The notes under the pieces were generated by a model. That model was not told the DNA's origin. It searched no databases and saw nothing but the letters and a program-made list of their open reading frames with translations. This document shows positions 33,038 through 42,256 of a DNA stretch of 64,000 nucleotides, one piece after another. The first letter of the stretch is position 1. Each line of letters opens with the position of its first letter. The translations under genes were made by a program, and so were the position numbers. The DNA is from Paenisporosarcina sp. FSL H8-0542 (GTDB lineage: Bacteria > Bacillota > Bacilli > Bacillales_A > Planococcaceae): contig NZ_CP152050.1 in assembly GCF_038632915.1 (NCBI RefSeq), positions 2,821,001-2,885,000 on the forward strand, read 5' to 3'.

Positions 33038-34234
33038 TTAATATTCTAATTCAATAATAATTTTTTCAATTGCTTCTTCACAAGTCTTGATTGCATTCAG
33101 CGTATCATTAGAATGAGCTACCACATATCCAACTCTATCAAGACTACTATTTATTTCCTGTATAGTATCTCCTATAGTTTTGTTTATATATATTTCTTTA
33201 ACACCATTCATTATCATGGCTTCTTGTTGACCAGAAATGGTTCTAATTTTACCTTTTGGTGTATTAAGATATCGTATCGCTGAACCCATAGAAATACTTT
33301 TATCAAAAGCAGGATTTTTACCTAAGGCAATCTGAATGCAGGCTTCTACCATATCAATTCCAGTAGCAAGAGGAACCAAATGTGTTGTAATATTATCCCC
33401 ACCCAACCGAGCTCCTAACTCAACAACTTTAGGGCCTTCTTTGGTTAAAATAATTTCAGTATGAGATGGTCCATTATTAATACCTACAGCTTTTATTGCA
33501 GCTAATGCAACCCTTTCTATTTGCAACTTATTTTCATGAGATACTTGTGAAGGTATAGAATGCCCCATTTCTACAAATTTTGGTGCTCCAGTTGTCATTT
33601 TGTCAGTTACCGCAATAATATGAGTTTTCCCATCAAAGCTTAATGTCTCTACACTCACTTCGGGCCCTTCCATATATTCCTCTAATATAATTTCACCGCT
33701 TCGAGAGTGCTTTTTACTATACTCAAAAGCATTATTTATGAATTTATCGTTAGTAATATCTTCAACTAACAATACCCCTCGACTCCCTGAATTATCTGCA
33801 GGCTTGACAATAAACTTACTAGTGAAGTTGTTAACAGCAAGATTAAATTCATCTAGAGTAATCACCTTGAAAAATATCGGTACAGGAACATTACGCTGTT
33901 TCAAAACTGCCCTCATTGAAGCTTTATTAGTTACATTAATAGCTGTTTCATTAGTAATTCCAACTATGTTTAACTCTTCTGAAACTGCTGCCACAGTTCT
34001 CATTGGCATATCACTTGCAATGGTTAGTATCCCATCGATCTCATACTTTTTAGCTGCTTCAACAACTTTAGGGATGTCAATAGTACTTATTTCAAGACTT
34101 ATATCTGCATGTTTAAATCCAATTGCATTTATGTCCATATCCACTGCAATTACTTTTATACCCATTTCTTTTGCTTTTAATATAGCGGGAAGTTGTAATA
34201 AACTTGCACCCAAAATCATAAGTTTTTTTTTCAT
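33038..34234 (-). CDS. ATP-grasp family carboxylate-amine ligase
   Basis: 398 residues. A pre-ATP-grasp Rossmann domain (KLMILGASLLQLPAILKAKE) precedes an ATP-grasp fold (FIVKPADNSGSRGVLLVEDI; EEYMEGPEVSVETLSFDG; the metal-binding VVELGARLGGDNI). Such ligases join a carboxylate to an amine using ATP. In polysaccharide clusters they may attach an amino acid or other acid to an amino sugar, which fits the aminotransferase and GNAT genes beside it. The substrate is inferred. Confidence 0.85.
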   Translation of the reverse strand: MKKKLMILGASLLQLPAILKAKEMGIKVIAVDMDINAIGFKHADISLEISTIDIPKVVEAAKKYEIDGILTIASDMPMRTVAAVSEELNIVGITNETAINVTNKASMRAVLKQRNVPVPIFFKVITLDEFNLAVNNFTSKFIVKPADNSGSRGVLLVEDITNDKFINNAFEYSKKHSRSGEIILEEYMEGPEVSVETLSFDGKTHIIAVTDKMTTGAPKFVEMGHSIPSQVSHENKLQIERVALAAIKAVGINNGPSHTEIILTKEGPKVVELGARLGGDNITTHLVPLATGIDMVEACIQIALGKNPAFDKSISMGSAIRYLNTPKGKIRTISGQQEAMIMNGVKEIYINKTIGDTIQEINSSLDRVGYVVAHSNDTLNAIKTCEEAIEKIIIELEY

Positions 34235-34260
34235 TTTATTGATAACTCCTTTAGAAGAGA

Positions 34261-34776
34261 TTACATACTATTTATTCTCCCCATTACCAAGACATTATGA
34301 TATTCACCATCTTTATACCAATGTTCTTTTAGCATGCCTTCTAATTCATACCCACATTTTTCAAGCATATTTCTAGAAGCTGAATTGTATTCGAAAAGAT
34401 AACCATAAACCCTACGAACATTTAATACTTCAAAACAAAAATCAATAATAAGCGAAAATGCTTCTTGCCCTATTCCCTTTCCCTGAATATCTTTTTCACC
34501 AATATATATAAATGGGTAGGTTGTTCGATTTATAGAATCATATTCATTATTTCCCACTAATCCAATAATCTTATTACTTTCCCTAATTTGAATAGCAAAT
34601 GTTTTATTATACTTATCCATTATTTTTGCTTTAAACCACTCTTCATGTTCATATGTAGATACTGGAAATTTAGCACCTGTAAACATTCTAATACTTGGAT
34701 CATTAACCCATTTTAGTGTCAATTCAAAAGACTCTCTATCTAAGGGAATAAGCTGTACTCTTTTACCCAATATCAT
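34261..34776 (-). CDS. GNAT N-acetyltransferase (RimJ/RimL-like, amino-sugar acylation candidate)
   Basis: 171 residues, a single GNAT domain. Visible are the N-terminal GKRVQLIPLDRESFELTLKW, the acetyl-CoA loop region IQGKGIGQEAFSLIIDFCFE and the terminal RNMLEKCGYELEGMLKEHWY. Relatives include PseH and other enzymes that acetylate 4-amino sugars. Its position directly after the phosphoglycosyl transferase and near the DegT aminotransferase supports acylation of a nucleotide-linked 4-amino sugar. The ribosome binding site lies within the end of the preceding gene. Confidence 0.85.
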   Translation of the reverse strand: MILGKRVQLIPLDRESFELTLKWVNDPSIRMFTGAKFPVSTYEHEEWFKAKIMDKYNKTFAIQIRESNKIIGLVGNNEYDSINRTTYPFIYIGEKDIQGKGIGQEAFSLIIDFCFEVLNVRRVYGYLFEYNSASRNMLEKCGYELEGMLKEHWYKDGEYHNVLVMGRINSM

Positions 34777-34778
34777 AA

Positions 34779-35402
34779 TTATTCTTCTCCCTCACTTTTA
34801 CCAGTGTATATATTTTTTTTTATAAATACATTCTGTCTAAATAACACGCTAAGAATTGTTTTAAAAATAATCTTCGTGTCTAATAAAAATGATAGATTGT
34901 CTACATAATATACGTCGTTATTAAACTTATCTCTAGATAAAACCGAATTCCGGTAATATGCTTGATTATATCCAGTAATACCAGGTCTAACTTTCAATTT
35001 TCGCGCTTCAAATGAACTATAAATACTCTTGGCTTCTGGCAAATCCGGTCTTGGCCCAACTATACTCATATCACCTTTTAGAATATTAAGAAGTTGAGGT
35101 GTTTCATCAAGACTTGTTTTTCGAATAAACTTCCCTATATTAGTTAATCTAGGATCATCTATTCCATTAAAAGTCGACCCATCTTCATTTCTGAGATCAG
35201 GAGCATTCATTTTCATTGATCGGAATTTATACATCTTAAATAACTTGCCATCTTTACCTAGTCGTGAAGCATTATAAAATATTGACCCTTTGTCTTGAAA
35301 GTAGATAATTGGTCCAACAACAGCTAATATAATAAACAAAAATGGAAGTACTGCTAATGCTAGAATTAAATCAAATACTCTTTTTAATAAATTCTTATAC
35401 AT
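34779..35402 (-). CDS. Monotopic phosphoglycosyl transferase (PglC/EpsL-type sugar transferase)
   Basis: 207 residues. One N-terminal re-entrant hydrophobic helix (KRVFDLILALAVLPFLFIIL) is followed by the catalytic core of the bacterial sugar transferase family: FKMYKFRSMKMNA, the RKTSLDETPQLLNILKGDMS segment with the Asp-Glu pair, and VGPRPDLPEA. It moves a phospho-sugar from a UDP-sugar to undecaprenyl phosphate, the first membrane step of repeat-unit synthesis. The short length without extra N-terminal helices matches PglC, which uses UDP-diacetylbacillosamine. Confidence 0.93.
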   Translation of the reverse strand: MYKNLLKRVFDLILALAVLPFLFIILAVVGPIIYFQDKGSIFYNASRLGKDGKLFKMYKFRSMKMNAPDLRNEDGSTFNGIDDPRLTNIGKFIRKTSLDETPQLLNILKGDMSIVGPRPDLPEAKSIYSSFEARKLKVRPGITGYNQAYYRNSVLSRDKFNNDVYYVDNLSFLLDTKIIFKTILSVLFRQNVFIKKNIYTGKSEGEE

Positions 35403-35416
35403 TCTTTTTCCCCACT

Positions 35417-36634
35417 TCAGAGTTCTTTCATTAACTTCATTAAACTCTCAATTACATACTCAACATCCGCATCACTCAACAAAGTATGGAGCGGCAATGT
35501 AATCTCATTCTCATACATACCAAATGCATTCGGATAATCCTTAATATCGAACCCTAAATTCTTATAAGCTGTAAACATAGGTAATGGCTTATAATGAACG
35601 TTACACGCGATTCCAGCATCAGCCATCTTAACAATAATTTCATTTCTTTCAGATTCTCCAATTCCAGGAATCCTAGCTAAATAAAGATGTCCTGAAGAGG
35701 TAAAAACTTCACCATAATGTTGCAAACTCTGTATTCCTATAGGTAGTAAAGCTTTATCATACATCTCAATTATCTCTTTTCGTCTTCTCATTAATTCTTC
35801 ATATCTCTTTAACTGAATCAAGCCAAATCCAGCCATAATATCGGTCATATTACATTTATACGCTGGATAGACAATATCGTATTCCCAAGCGCCTATTTGT
35901 GTTTTAGCCAAGGCATCTTTAGACTGGCCATGCAAACTATACAGCATAAATTGTTTATATAACCAATCATCATCTAAACCAAGACCACTTCCCCAAACAA
36001 CAGCACCACCTTCGGCTGTTGTTAAGTTCTTAACAGCATGGAATGAATAGCATGTGAAATCTGATACTTGGCCACACTTCAATCCATTTCTTTCTGCTCC
36101 AAAAGCATGGGCTCCATCGGTCATTACTATTACTCTATTAAATAATTTTTGAATATCATTATTAGCTTTAAAGAGTTCTTTTTTACTCTCTACTATCTTG
36201 AAGATCGTATTGTAATCACACATTTTCCCCGCAATATCAACTGGTATTATTAATTTTGTTTTTTCTGTGATTGCATCTCCAAGTTTTGAATAATCCATCT
36301 CAAATGAATCTTTTGCTGTATCTACCAGAACTATCTTTGCTCCTACATGATCAATAATAGAAGCAGAAGCTGTGTAAGTATAAGCAGAAGTAATAACTTC
36401 ATCTCCTGGGCCAATGCCTAAAATACGAAGAGTGAGTTCCATAGCAGCTGTTGCAGAGTTCAAACAGACTGCTGTATTTACACCAGTAAATTCAGCAATT
36501 TTCTTTTCAAATTCTTTAGTTCTAGGTCCAGTTGTTATCCATCCAGACTTCATTGCCTTAATTACTTCACCAATTTCTGCATCTGTGATATCCGGTGGAG
36601 AGAAGGGAATATTTCTGACTTTAGTTTTTATCAT
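35417..36634 (-). CDS. DegT/DnrJ/EryC1/StrS family PLP aminotransferase
   Basis: 405 residues. The sugar aminotransferase fold is clear: VCLNSATAAMELTLRILGIG, the DGAHAFGA motif, and the Schiff-base Lys in CYSFHAVKNLTTAEGG. It would aminate a 4-keto-6-deoxy nucleotide sugar made by the dehydratase in the same operon, as PglE does on the way to bacillosamine. It is slightly longer than PglE because of an insert around residues 150-170. The gene follows galU by about 160 bp. Confidence 0.93.
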   Translation of the reverse strand: MIKTKVRNIPFSPPDITDAEIGEVIKAMKSGWITTGPRTKEFEKKIAEFTGVNTAVCLNSATAAMELTLRILGIGPGDEVITSAYTYTASASIIDHVGAKIVLVDTAKDSFEMDYSKLGDAITEKTKLIIPVDIAGKMCDYNTIFKIVESKKELFKANNDIQKLFNRVIVMTDGAHAFGAERNGLKCGQVSDFTCYSFHAVKNLTTAEGGAVVWGSGLGLDDDWLYKQFMLYSLHGQSKDALAKTQIGAWEYDIVYPAYKCNMTDIMAGFGLIQLKRYEELMRRRKEIIEMYDKALLPIGIQSLQHYGEVFTSSGHLYLARIPGIGESERNEIIVKMADAGIACNVHYKPLPMFTAYKNLGFDIKDYPNAFGMYENEITLPLHTLLSDADVEYVIESLMKLMKEL

Positions 36635-36746
36635 TATTATCTTCCTCTTAATATAAATATTTTTAGTTGCTTAGTACTTACTTGGAAATTACTCTATTAA
36701 ATCCAATCAACTACGAAACTACTAAAGTTTCTTCTTTTAATAAGTA

Positions 36747-36783
36747 CCCCGTTCAAATAAGAGAATTAATTAAATAAACGGGG
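36747..36783 (-). terminator. Weak hairpin after galU
   Basis: Arms CCCCGTT and AACGGGG separated by 23 nt, about 10 bp past the galU stop. No clear T run on the minus strand; perhaps an attenuating or processing hairpin rather than a full stop within the operon. Confidence 0.35.
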
Positions 36784-36792
36784 AGCACTAGA

Positions 36793-37668
36793 TTATCTCG
36801 CTACTTTAGATAAAATCCCCTCAAGATACTCAACCAACTCATCTCTCAATTCCTCATGTTGTAAAGCAAACTCAATAGTAGTCTTAACAAACCCTATCTT
36901 CTCACCAACATCATAACGCTTACCCTCAAAATCGAAAGCAAACACTCGCTGAATTTGATTAAGTTGCTCAATCGCATCCGTTAACTGAATTTCTCCACCC
37001 GCTCCTGCACCCTGTTTTTCAAGGAAAGCGAAGATTTCAGGTGTTAATATATAACGACCCATAATTGCAAGATTTGAAGGCGCAGTGCCCAATCGCGGTT
37101 TTTCTACAAAATTGTCAACTTTATAAAGTCTTCCGTCTCGTTCTTGCGGTGCAATAATCCCGTAACGATTCGTTTCACTATCAGGTACTTGTTGCACACC
37201 AATGACAGAAGCACCAGTTTCATCATATTGATTGATTAATTGTCGTAAACATGGTGTCTCAGCTTGTACTATGTCATCTCCCAATAGAACTGCAAAAGGT
37301 TCATCACCTATAAATTTTTTCGCACATAGTACAGCATGTCCCAGTCCAAGTGGTTCTTTTTGACGGATGAAATGAATCTCGACCTTAGAACTTTCTCTTA
37401 CTTTTTCGAGTAATTCGAACTTTTCTTTTCGAATCAGGTTTTCTTCCAATTCAAAAGCATGATCGAAATGGTCTTCAATTGCTCTTTTTCCTTTTCCTGT
37501 CACAATAATGATGTCTTCGATGCCTGAAGCAATCGCTTCTTCAACAATATATTGAATGGTCGGTTTATCAACAATTGGCAGCATTTCTTTCGGCATCGCT
37601 TTCGTTGCTGGCAAGAAACGTGTTCCTAAACCTGCAGCAGGAATGATGGCTTTTCTGACTTTCTTCAT
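36793..37668 (-). CDS. galU: UTP--glucose-1-phosphate uridylyltransferase
   Basis: 291 residues. The pyrophosphorylase motif [20 protein letters not shown] is at the N-terminus, followed by [35 protein letters not shown]-like sequence and LGDDIV. This is a full-length GalU/GtaB enzyme, making UDP-glucose from UTP and glucose-1-phosphate. UDP-glucose feeds galE and the glycosyltransferases of this operon. A GTGAGG ribosome binding site precedes the ATG. Confidence 0.96.
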   Translation of the reverse strand: MKKVRKAIIPAAGLGTRFLPATKAMPKEMLPIVDKPTIQYIVEEAIASGIEDIIIVTGKGKRAIEDHFDHAFELEENLIRKEKFELLEKVRESSKVEIHFIRQKEPLGLGHAVLCAKKFIGDEPFAVLLGDDIVQAETPCLRQLINQYDETGASVIGVQQVPDSETNRYGIIAPQERDGRLYKVDNFVEKPRLGTAPSNLAIMGRYILTPEIFAFLEKQGAGAGGEIQLTDAIEQLNQIQRVFAFDFEGKRYDVGEKIGFVKTTIEFALQHEELRDELVEYLEGILSKVAR

Positions 37669-37769
37669 ATTATATATACCTCACAATAATCATATTATTT
37701 ATCGGAAACCAGCTCTTGGTGAACTTTCCAATTAATAGTCAAAATAAAAGGGCGTATCTCACGCCCAAA

Positions 37770-39611
37770 TCATCCGACTACATTCAACATTTGAAGGGTC
37801 TTAACCTCAACATTCCTCCGATTAGCAATCCCAACCAAAGTATCCTTCAACTCTGATCCTGCAAGTGTTGGAATCTTATCCAACAAGAAAAAAAGCTCCT
37901 GCTTCGTAATCGGCGTAGCCTTCCCAATATAAATCTTCGGAAACACAACATCGCTCTGACGTTCGCTTTCATTCATCAACTCTTCGAAAAGCTTCTCTCC
38001 AGGTCTAATTCCAGTCTCTTTAACTTCGATTTCACCATCGGAATAACCAGAAAGTCGAATCAAGTTCTTTGCTAGATCCACTATCTTAACTGGCTCGCCC
38101 ATATCCAGTACGAATACTTCCCCACCATTGGCAAGAGTTCCAGCTTGAATCACAAGTCTCGATGCTTCTGGAATCGTCATGAAGTAACGAGTCATACGTG
38201 CGTCAGTTATAGTTACAGGACCACCTTTTGCAATTTGCTTCTTAAATAGAGGGACCACACTACCACGAGAACCCAAAACATTCCCAAATCGTACTGCTGC
38301 GAACTTTGTCTTACTATCTTTCGCAAGATTCTGAATAATCATTTCCGCAAAACGTTTTGTCGCACCCATCACGTTCGGTGGATTAACTGCCTTATCAGTT
38401 GAAACTAATACAAAGTTACTAATGCCGAACGTATCAGCCGCTTCTGCCACATTCTTCGTACCAAAGATATTGTTCTTTACAGCTTCCATTGGGTTATATT
38501 CCATTAAAGGCACATGCTTATGTGCCGCAGCATGGTATATCACATCTGGTCTATACTCATCTACAAGGTCGAAGATTCTCGCACGATCTTGCACGTCAGC
38601 AATGATTGGACGAATATCTGTCCCTGTTCCTGCAATTATTCGCATTTCCTGATCAATCAAATAAATCGAGTTTTCCCCATGCCCTAACAAAATCAATTGT
38701 TTTGGACTGAATCGCATAACTTGTCGGCAAATCTCTGATCCTATGGAACCGCCCGCTCCAGTAACCAAGATTGTTTTGCCAGTAATGTTCTCAGAGATCA
38801 CTTTCATATCCAGCTGAACTTCTTCTCGTCCTAGTAAATCCTCGATTTTCACATCGCGTATTTCGTTGACTGAAACTTTACCGGTCATCAAGTCTTCAAT
38901 ACGTGGAATCTGCTGTGTTTTAGCGCCCGACGCCACACAAACTTGAAGAATATCAACCATTTCATGTTTTGATAATGATGGAATCGCGAGTACAATATTT
39001 TCTACATTATGTTTTTTTACTATTGCTGGAATGTCTTTTATGTATCCTAGTACTTTAATCCCGTAAATCTCCAAGTTTTGTTTGGTGTGTTTGTCGTCTA
39101 CATAACCAACAGGAATTAGTTCCGCATCGTGACTGTGCATCAACTGCCGAGTAACCATTGTTCCGGCTGCACCCGCTCCGACTATTAACGTTCGTTTCCT
39201 TACATCGGTCTTTTCAAATCTGTATCTTGAGTCGGCATAAAGGCGCCAGGAAAATCTGGATCCTCCAATTAAAAACACATGCAGCATCCATGTTAGTGCC
39301 AAAACTCGCCAGTAGATGTTTTGTTGTAAAGCATATTGAATGACCATAACCGTTAGGATTGTATAAGTAACAGCACGCACAATGGATAAAACTTCTCCCA
39401 CCGATGCGTACGTCCATACTTTTCGGTATAAGCCTAAACGCCAGGAAAAAAAGTGATGGGCAAGGAAAATGGTGAGCGAACTGACAACAAGCATATCGTT
39501 GTTAAATATGTCCAAATAAGGATGTAGGACGAAATAACATGCATAAATCGAGAAAAGTACGATGATTGAATCTAGAAGAATCAATAAATAGGTACGTTTA
39601 TGAATAGTCAT
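37770..39611 (-). CDS. Membrane UDP-sugar 4,6-dehydratase (PglF/EpsC/CapD family)
   Basis: 613 residues from the ATG at 39611. AAGGAGGT is 7 bp before it, while the longer TTG frame overlaps the preceding gene. Four membrane helices (about 5-115) are followed by a first Rossmann domain (LIVGAGAAGTMVTRQL) and a second, catalytic SDR domain (ILVTGAGGSIGSEICRQ, then LVSTDKAVNPPNVMGATKR). The family removes water from UDP-GlcNAc to give the 4-keto-6-deoxy sugar. With the DegT aminotransferase and PglC-type transferase it points to a bacillosamine-like first sugar. Confidence 0.94.
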   Translation of the reverse strand: MTIHKRTYLLILLDSIIVLFSIYACYFVLHPYLDIFNNDMLVVSSLTIFLAHHFFSWRLGLYRKVWTYASVGEVLSIVRAVTYTILTVMVIQYALQQNIYWRVLALTWMLHVFLIGGSRFSWRLYADSRYRFEKTDVRKRTLIVGAGAAGTMVTRQLMHSHDAELIPVGYVDDKHTKQNLEIYGIKVLGYIKDIPAIVKKHNVENIVLAIPSLSKHEMVDILQVCVASGAKTQQIPRIEDLMTGKVSVNEIRDVKIEDLLGREEVQLDMKVISENITGKTILVTGAGGSIGSEICRQVMRFSPKQLILLGHGENSIYLIDQEMRIIAGTGTDIRPIIADVQDRARIFDLVDEYRPDVIYHAAAHKHVPLMEYNPMEAVKNNIFGTKNVAEAADTFGISNFVLVSTDKAVNPPNVMGATKRFAEMIIQNLAKDSKTKFAAVRFGNVLGSRGSVVPLFKKQIAKGGPVTITDARMTRYFMTIPEASRLVIQAGTLANGGEVFVLDMGEPVKIVDLAKNLIRLSGYSDGEIEVKETGIRPGEKLFEELMNESERQSDVVFPKIYIGKATPITKQELFFLLDKIPTLAGSELKDTLVGIANRRNVEVKTLQMLNVVG

Positions 39612-39639
39612 CGTCGCTACCTCCTTTTGAATGAGTTGA

Positions 39640-40410
39640 TTAAACAAGACCGAACAGCTTCTTTCGTTGTTGAATTCGTTCTGGCGCTAATTTCCGCATC
39701 GAACGTCCAAGCAGTACATCTTCTGCTTGAAGATTTACCAGATTCACCATATCTGAGCCAAGTTTTTTATCGAGCTTGTTCATCGCTTGTTTCCAGACAC
39801 ATGCACGATTTGTGATGTTATGAGCATCGGTTGCTACAAAGTGGGCGAGTTGGTGTTCAAGCATATTCAAACTCAATTTCTGTGTTTTCTTACCGAACAT
39901 ACCAGCTACGCTTGCTGCCGTCACTTGAGATAAAGCACCATTTTTAATCAAGCGGTATAGCTTGTCCGAGTTTTCGGCAATTTCCGCATTTCGTTCAGGA
40001 TGAGCGATGATTGGTGTGTAGCCATTAACGAGCAAGTCATAGAATAATTGCTCCGTATATTTAGGTATATTAGATGAAGGAAATTCAACCAATACATACT
40101 CTGAATCATTTAAAGTAAGCAATTCTTCTCCTCGGTTGAAGATGTCGACCATTTCACCAAATAAGCGAATTTCCTGGCCAGCGTATAGATCCAGCTGGAT
40201 GTTCTGTCTATTTAATTCGGCTTTCACTTCTTGAACTTTAGAAAGAACGTCTTTTTTGTCATTTGTAAAGCTGGGGTGTCTATGATGCGGAGTCGCTATT
40301 ATCGATGTAATGCCTTCCACAACCGCTTGCTTCGCCATTTCGACACTGTCTGATAAGTTTTTCGACCCATCATCCAGACCCCATAGAATATGTGAATGAA
40401 TATCAATCAT
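39640..40410 (-). CDS. Tyrosine-protein phosphatase, PHP family (CpsB/CapC/YwqE)
   Basis: 256 residues. Metal-binding motifs of the PHP fold are visible: IDIHSHILWGLDDGS at the N-terminus, TPHHRHPSF, AHPERN and VATDAHN. In capsule operons this manganese-dependent enzyme dephosphorylates the BY-kinase and so controls polymer output. It is encoded just after the kinase, with a gap of about 150 bp, and 28 bp before the proposed dehydratase start. Confidence 0.95.
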   Translation of the reverse strand: MIDIHSHILWGLDDGSKNLSDSVEMAKQAVVEGITSIIATPHHRHPSFTNDKKDVLSKVQEVKAELNRQNIQLDLYAGQEIRLFGEMVDIFNRGEELLTLNDSEYVLVEFPSSNIPKYTEQLFYDLLVNGYTPIIAHPERNAEIAENSDKLYRLIKNGALSQVTAASVAGMFGKKTQKLSLNMLEHQLAHFVATDAHNITNRACVWKQAMNKLDKKLGSDMVNLVNLQAEDVLLGRSMRKLAPERIQQRKKLFGLV

Positions 40411-40563
40411 CTAAATCCCCACTTTTCCCTTTTTATTAGTCCTTATTACCCTAACAACGCAACTATAATCATATATTAGCACGATAAAGGCACTATTAAT
40501 AGGGGATTAGAAGTGAATAAATTGTCGAAATGATAGGTAAATAGTCTCTATTTTTGAAAGAAA

Positions 40564-41259
40564 TTAATCGTTATGTCCATAATAATAATAATACTGTGAA
40601 TCCTTTGCTTTTTTCATATTAAGCACGGCTCCAATCGTCTTGCCTTTAGCGGAATCCAATAGGTCTTTGGCTTTGCGCGCAGCTTCATGTTCCGTCTTCC
40701 CACTACAGATAACTAAAATCGAACCATCGACTTTGTTCGACAAAATTTGTGCATCAGCTACAGCTAACACAGGAGGTGTGTCAAATAAAACTAAATCGAA
40801 TTCCGTTTTCACCTTTTCAATAAATTGCGACATTGCCTCAGATCCCAGCAATTCTGCCGGGTTAGGAGGAATCGGACCACATGTCAAAATAGATAAGTGT
40901 TCCACTTCTGTCTTTTGTACCGCTTCAGCCAATGTCGTTTGTTTAGTCAGGACGTTCGTCAATCCTCTGACGTTTTTCAAATTGAACGTATAATGCACGG
41001 TTGGTTTACGTAAATCGGTATCGACAAATAATACTTTCTTTCCTTGTTGGGCAAATGTAATCGCAAGATTGGCTACAGTGGTTGACTTGCCTTCTGCCGG
41101 ACTTGAAGACGTTACTAAAATCGTTTTGTATTCTGTATCAATGGAAGAGAATTCAATGTTGGTACGTAACGTTCGGTATTGTTCTGTGATGGGCGAACGT
41201 GGACTGTCAATAGTAATTAATCGGCGTTCCATTTCTATCGCACGTCTTTTCTTAGCCAT
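40564..41259 (-). CDS. Bacterial tyrosine kinase (CpsD/CapB/YwqD)
   Basis: 231 residues. Walker A SSPAEGKST (residues 52-60), Walker A' VLFVDTDLRKP and Walker B LVLFDTPP define a BY-kinase. The C-terminus holds the autophosphorylation cluster of five consecutive tyrosines (DSQYYYYYGHND). It lacks its own membrane part and works with the Wzz-type activator encoded just upstream, which overlaps it by 8 bp, to control chain length and export. Confidence 0.96.
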   Translation of the reverse strand: MAKKRRAIEMERRLITIDSPRSPITEQYRTLRTNIEFSSIDTEYKTILVTSSSPAEGKSTTVANLAITFAQQGKKVLFVDTDLRKPTVHYTFNLKNVRGLTNVLTKQTTLAEAVQKTEVEHLSILTCGPIPPNPAELLGSEAMSQFIEKVKTEFDLVLFDTPPVLAVADAQILSNKVDGSILVICSGKTEHEAARKAKDLLDSAKGKTIGAVLNMKKAKDSQYYYYYGHND

Positions 41260-41998
41260 TGATAATCTCTCCTTCTGGTTTCAGTTTCTGTTGCACTTTA
41301 TTCATCTTGTCTTGCTCTTTTTTCTCCATAGAAGAAATGGAGCCAATGACAGAAAGACCTAGTAAAGTTTCAATCTCTTGTTCGGTTTTGATTGTATTGT
41401 CCAGGTACTCAAGTAGGAACGCCAAACCAACACCTAACATCAAACCAACAACCATGGCGATTGCCATGTTCAACATTTTGTTTGGTTTAATCGGACTCTG
41501 TGTGTCTGTTGCAGTTGCTTTTGCTAGAATACTAACGTTGTTAACGTTCATAATATCCATGATTTCACGTTGGAACACACTTGCCGTTGTATTGGCAATA
41601 TCACGGGCAACGAACTGGTCAGGATCTTGAACGGTAATCGTTAATACTTGCGATTCACCTACCGCAGAGACGGTGATTTTCGAGTTCAAGTCTTCAGTAG
41701 TTAGTTTTTCAAGTGCCAGATCTTCGCGGACGATATCCAAAATCGCCGGGCTCTTGATAATGACGTTATATGTATTAATCAATTGTAAGTTTGTTTGAAT
41801 CTCACTGACATTTAATATTGGTGTTTCTGTTTTCTCTTGATTGACTAATAGTTGCGTAGACGCTTGATAGATGGGTGTAACAAAAAAGTAACTAACAATT
41901 CCGCTGATAAGAGTCGCGAGAATAGTTAGTGACAGGATTAACAGCATTCGTTTTTTTAACGTTTGAAATAATTCTTGTAAGCTGATTGTTTCTTCCAT
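41252..41998 (-). CDS. Chain-length determinant / BY-kinase activator (Wzz family, CapA/YwqC)
   Basis: 248 residues with two membrane helices (about 18-40 and 172-193) flanking an extracellular loop, and a cytoplasmic tail that contacts the kinase. The Wzz motif ISLQELFQTLKKRMLLILSL is at the N-terminus and the PxxP-like SPIKPNKMLNMAIA precedes the second helix. It is the first gene of the operon, with GGAGGTC as ribosome binding site and an extended -10 promoter just upstream. Confidence 0.94.
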   Translation of the reverse strand: MEETISLQELFQTLKKRMLLILSLTILATLISGIVSYFFVTPIYQASTQLLVNQEKTETPILNVSEIQTNLQLINTYNVIIKSPAILDIVREDLALEKLTTEDLNSKITVSAVGESQVLTITVQDPDQFVARDIANTTASVFQREIMDIMNVNNVSILAKATATDTQSPIKPNKMLNMAIAMVVGLMLGVGLAFLLEYLDNTIKTEQEIETLLGLSVIGSISSMEKKEQDKMNKVQQKLKPEGEIING

Positions 41999-42035
41999 AG
42001 TTCAAAAGACCTCCATCGGTACAATAAGTATCCAT

Positions 42036-42064
42036 ATTATAGCACATGTAGCTACCGTCGAATT
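42036..42064 (-). promoter_or_regulatory. Promoter of the polysaccharide operon (extended -10)
   Basis: On the minus strand TGCTATAAT forms an extended -10 (TATAAT at 42041-42036). A TTCGAC hexamer 15 bp upstream is a weak -35. This places the start about 30 nt before the wzz-type gene. No other promoter of similar quality is seen inside the operon. Confidence 0.6.
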
Positions 42065-42215
42065 GTCTTGTTTTGTCGAATCGTGTTAGGTAATCGGTAC
42101 CAAAAGTCTTACATTTCCTTTGCGAACCATAAAATTAAGTAAGGAGTCTTGAATGTTGAATCTACCTATTATGACTTTTTTACCAATCCATGACTTTGGA
42201 TATAGATTTATATGA

Positions 42216-42247
42216 AAAACCCACCCAAGCTTCACTTGGGTGGGTTT
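42216..42247 (-). terminator. Terminator of the first nuclease gene
   Basis: AAAACCCACCCAAG / CTTGGGTGGGTTT hairpin with a short loop, 10 bp past the stop codon at 42257, with a T run on the minus strand. Confidence 0.9.
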
Positions 42248-42256
42248 AGAATGTGA

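Noticed and set aside
33738-34376. Plus-strand ORF of 212 codons opposite the ATP-grasp and GNAT genes
   Set aside because: It is antisense to two genes with clear motifs and spans their boundary.
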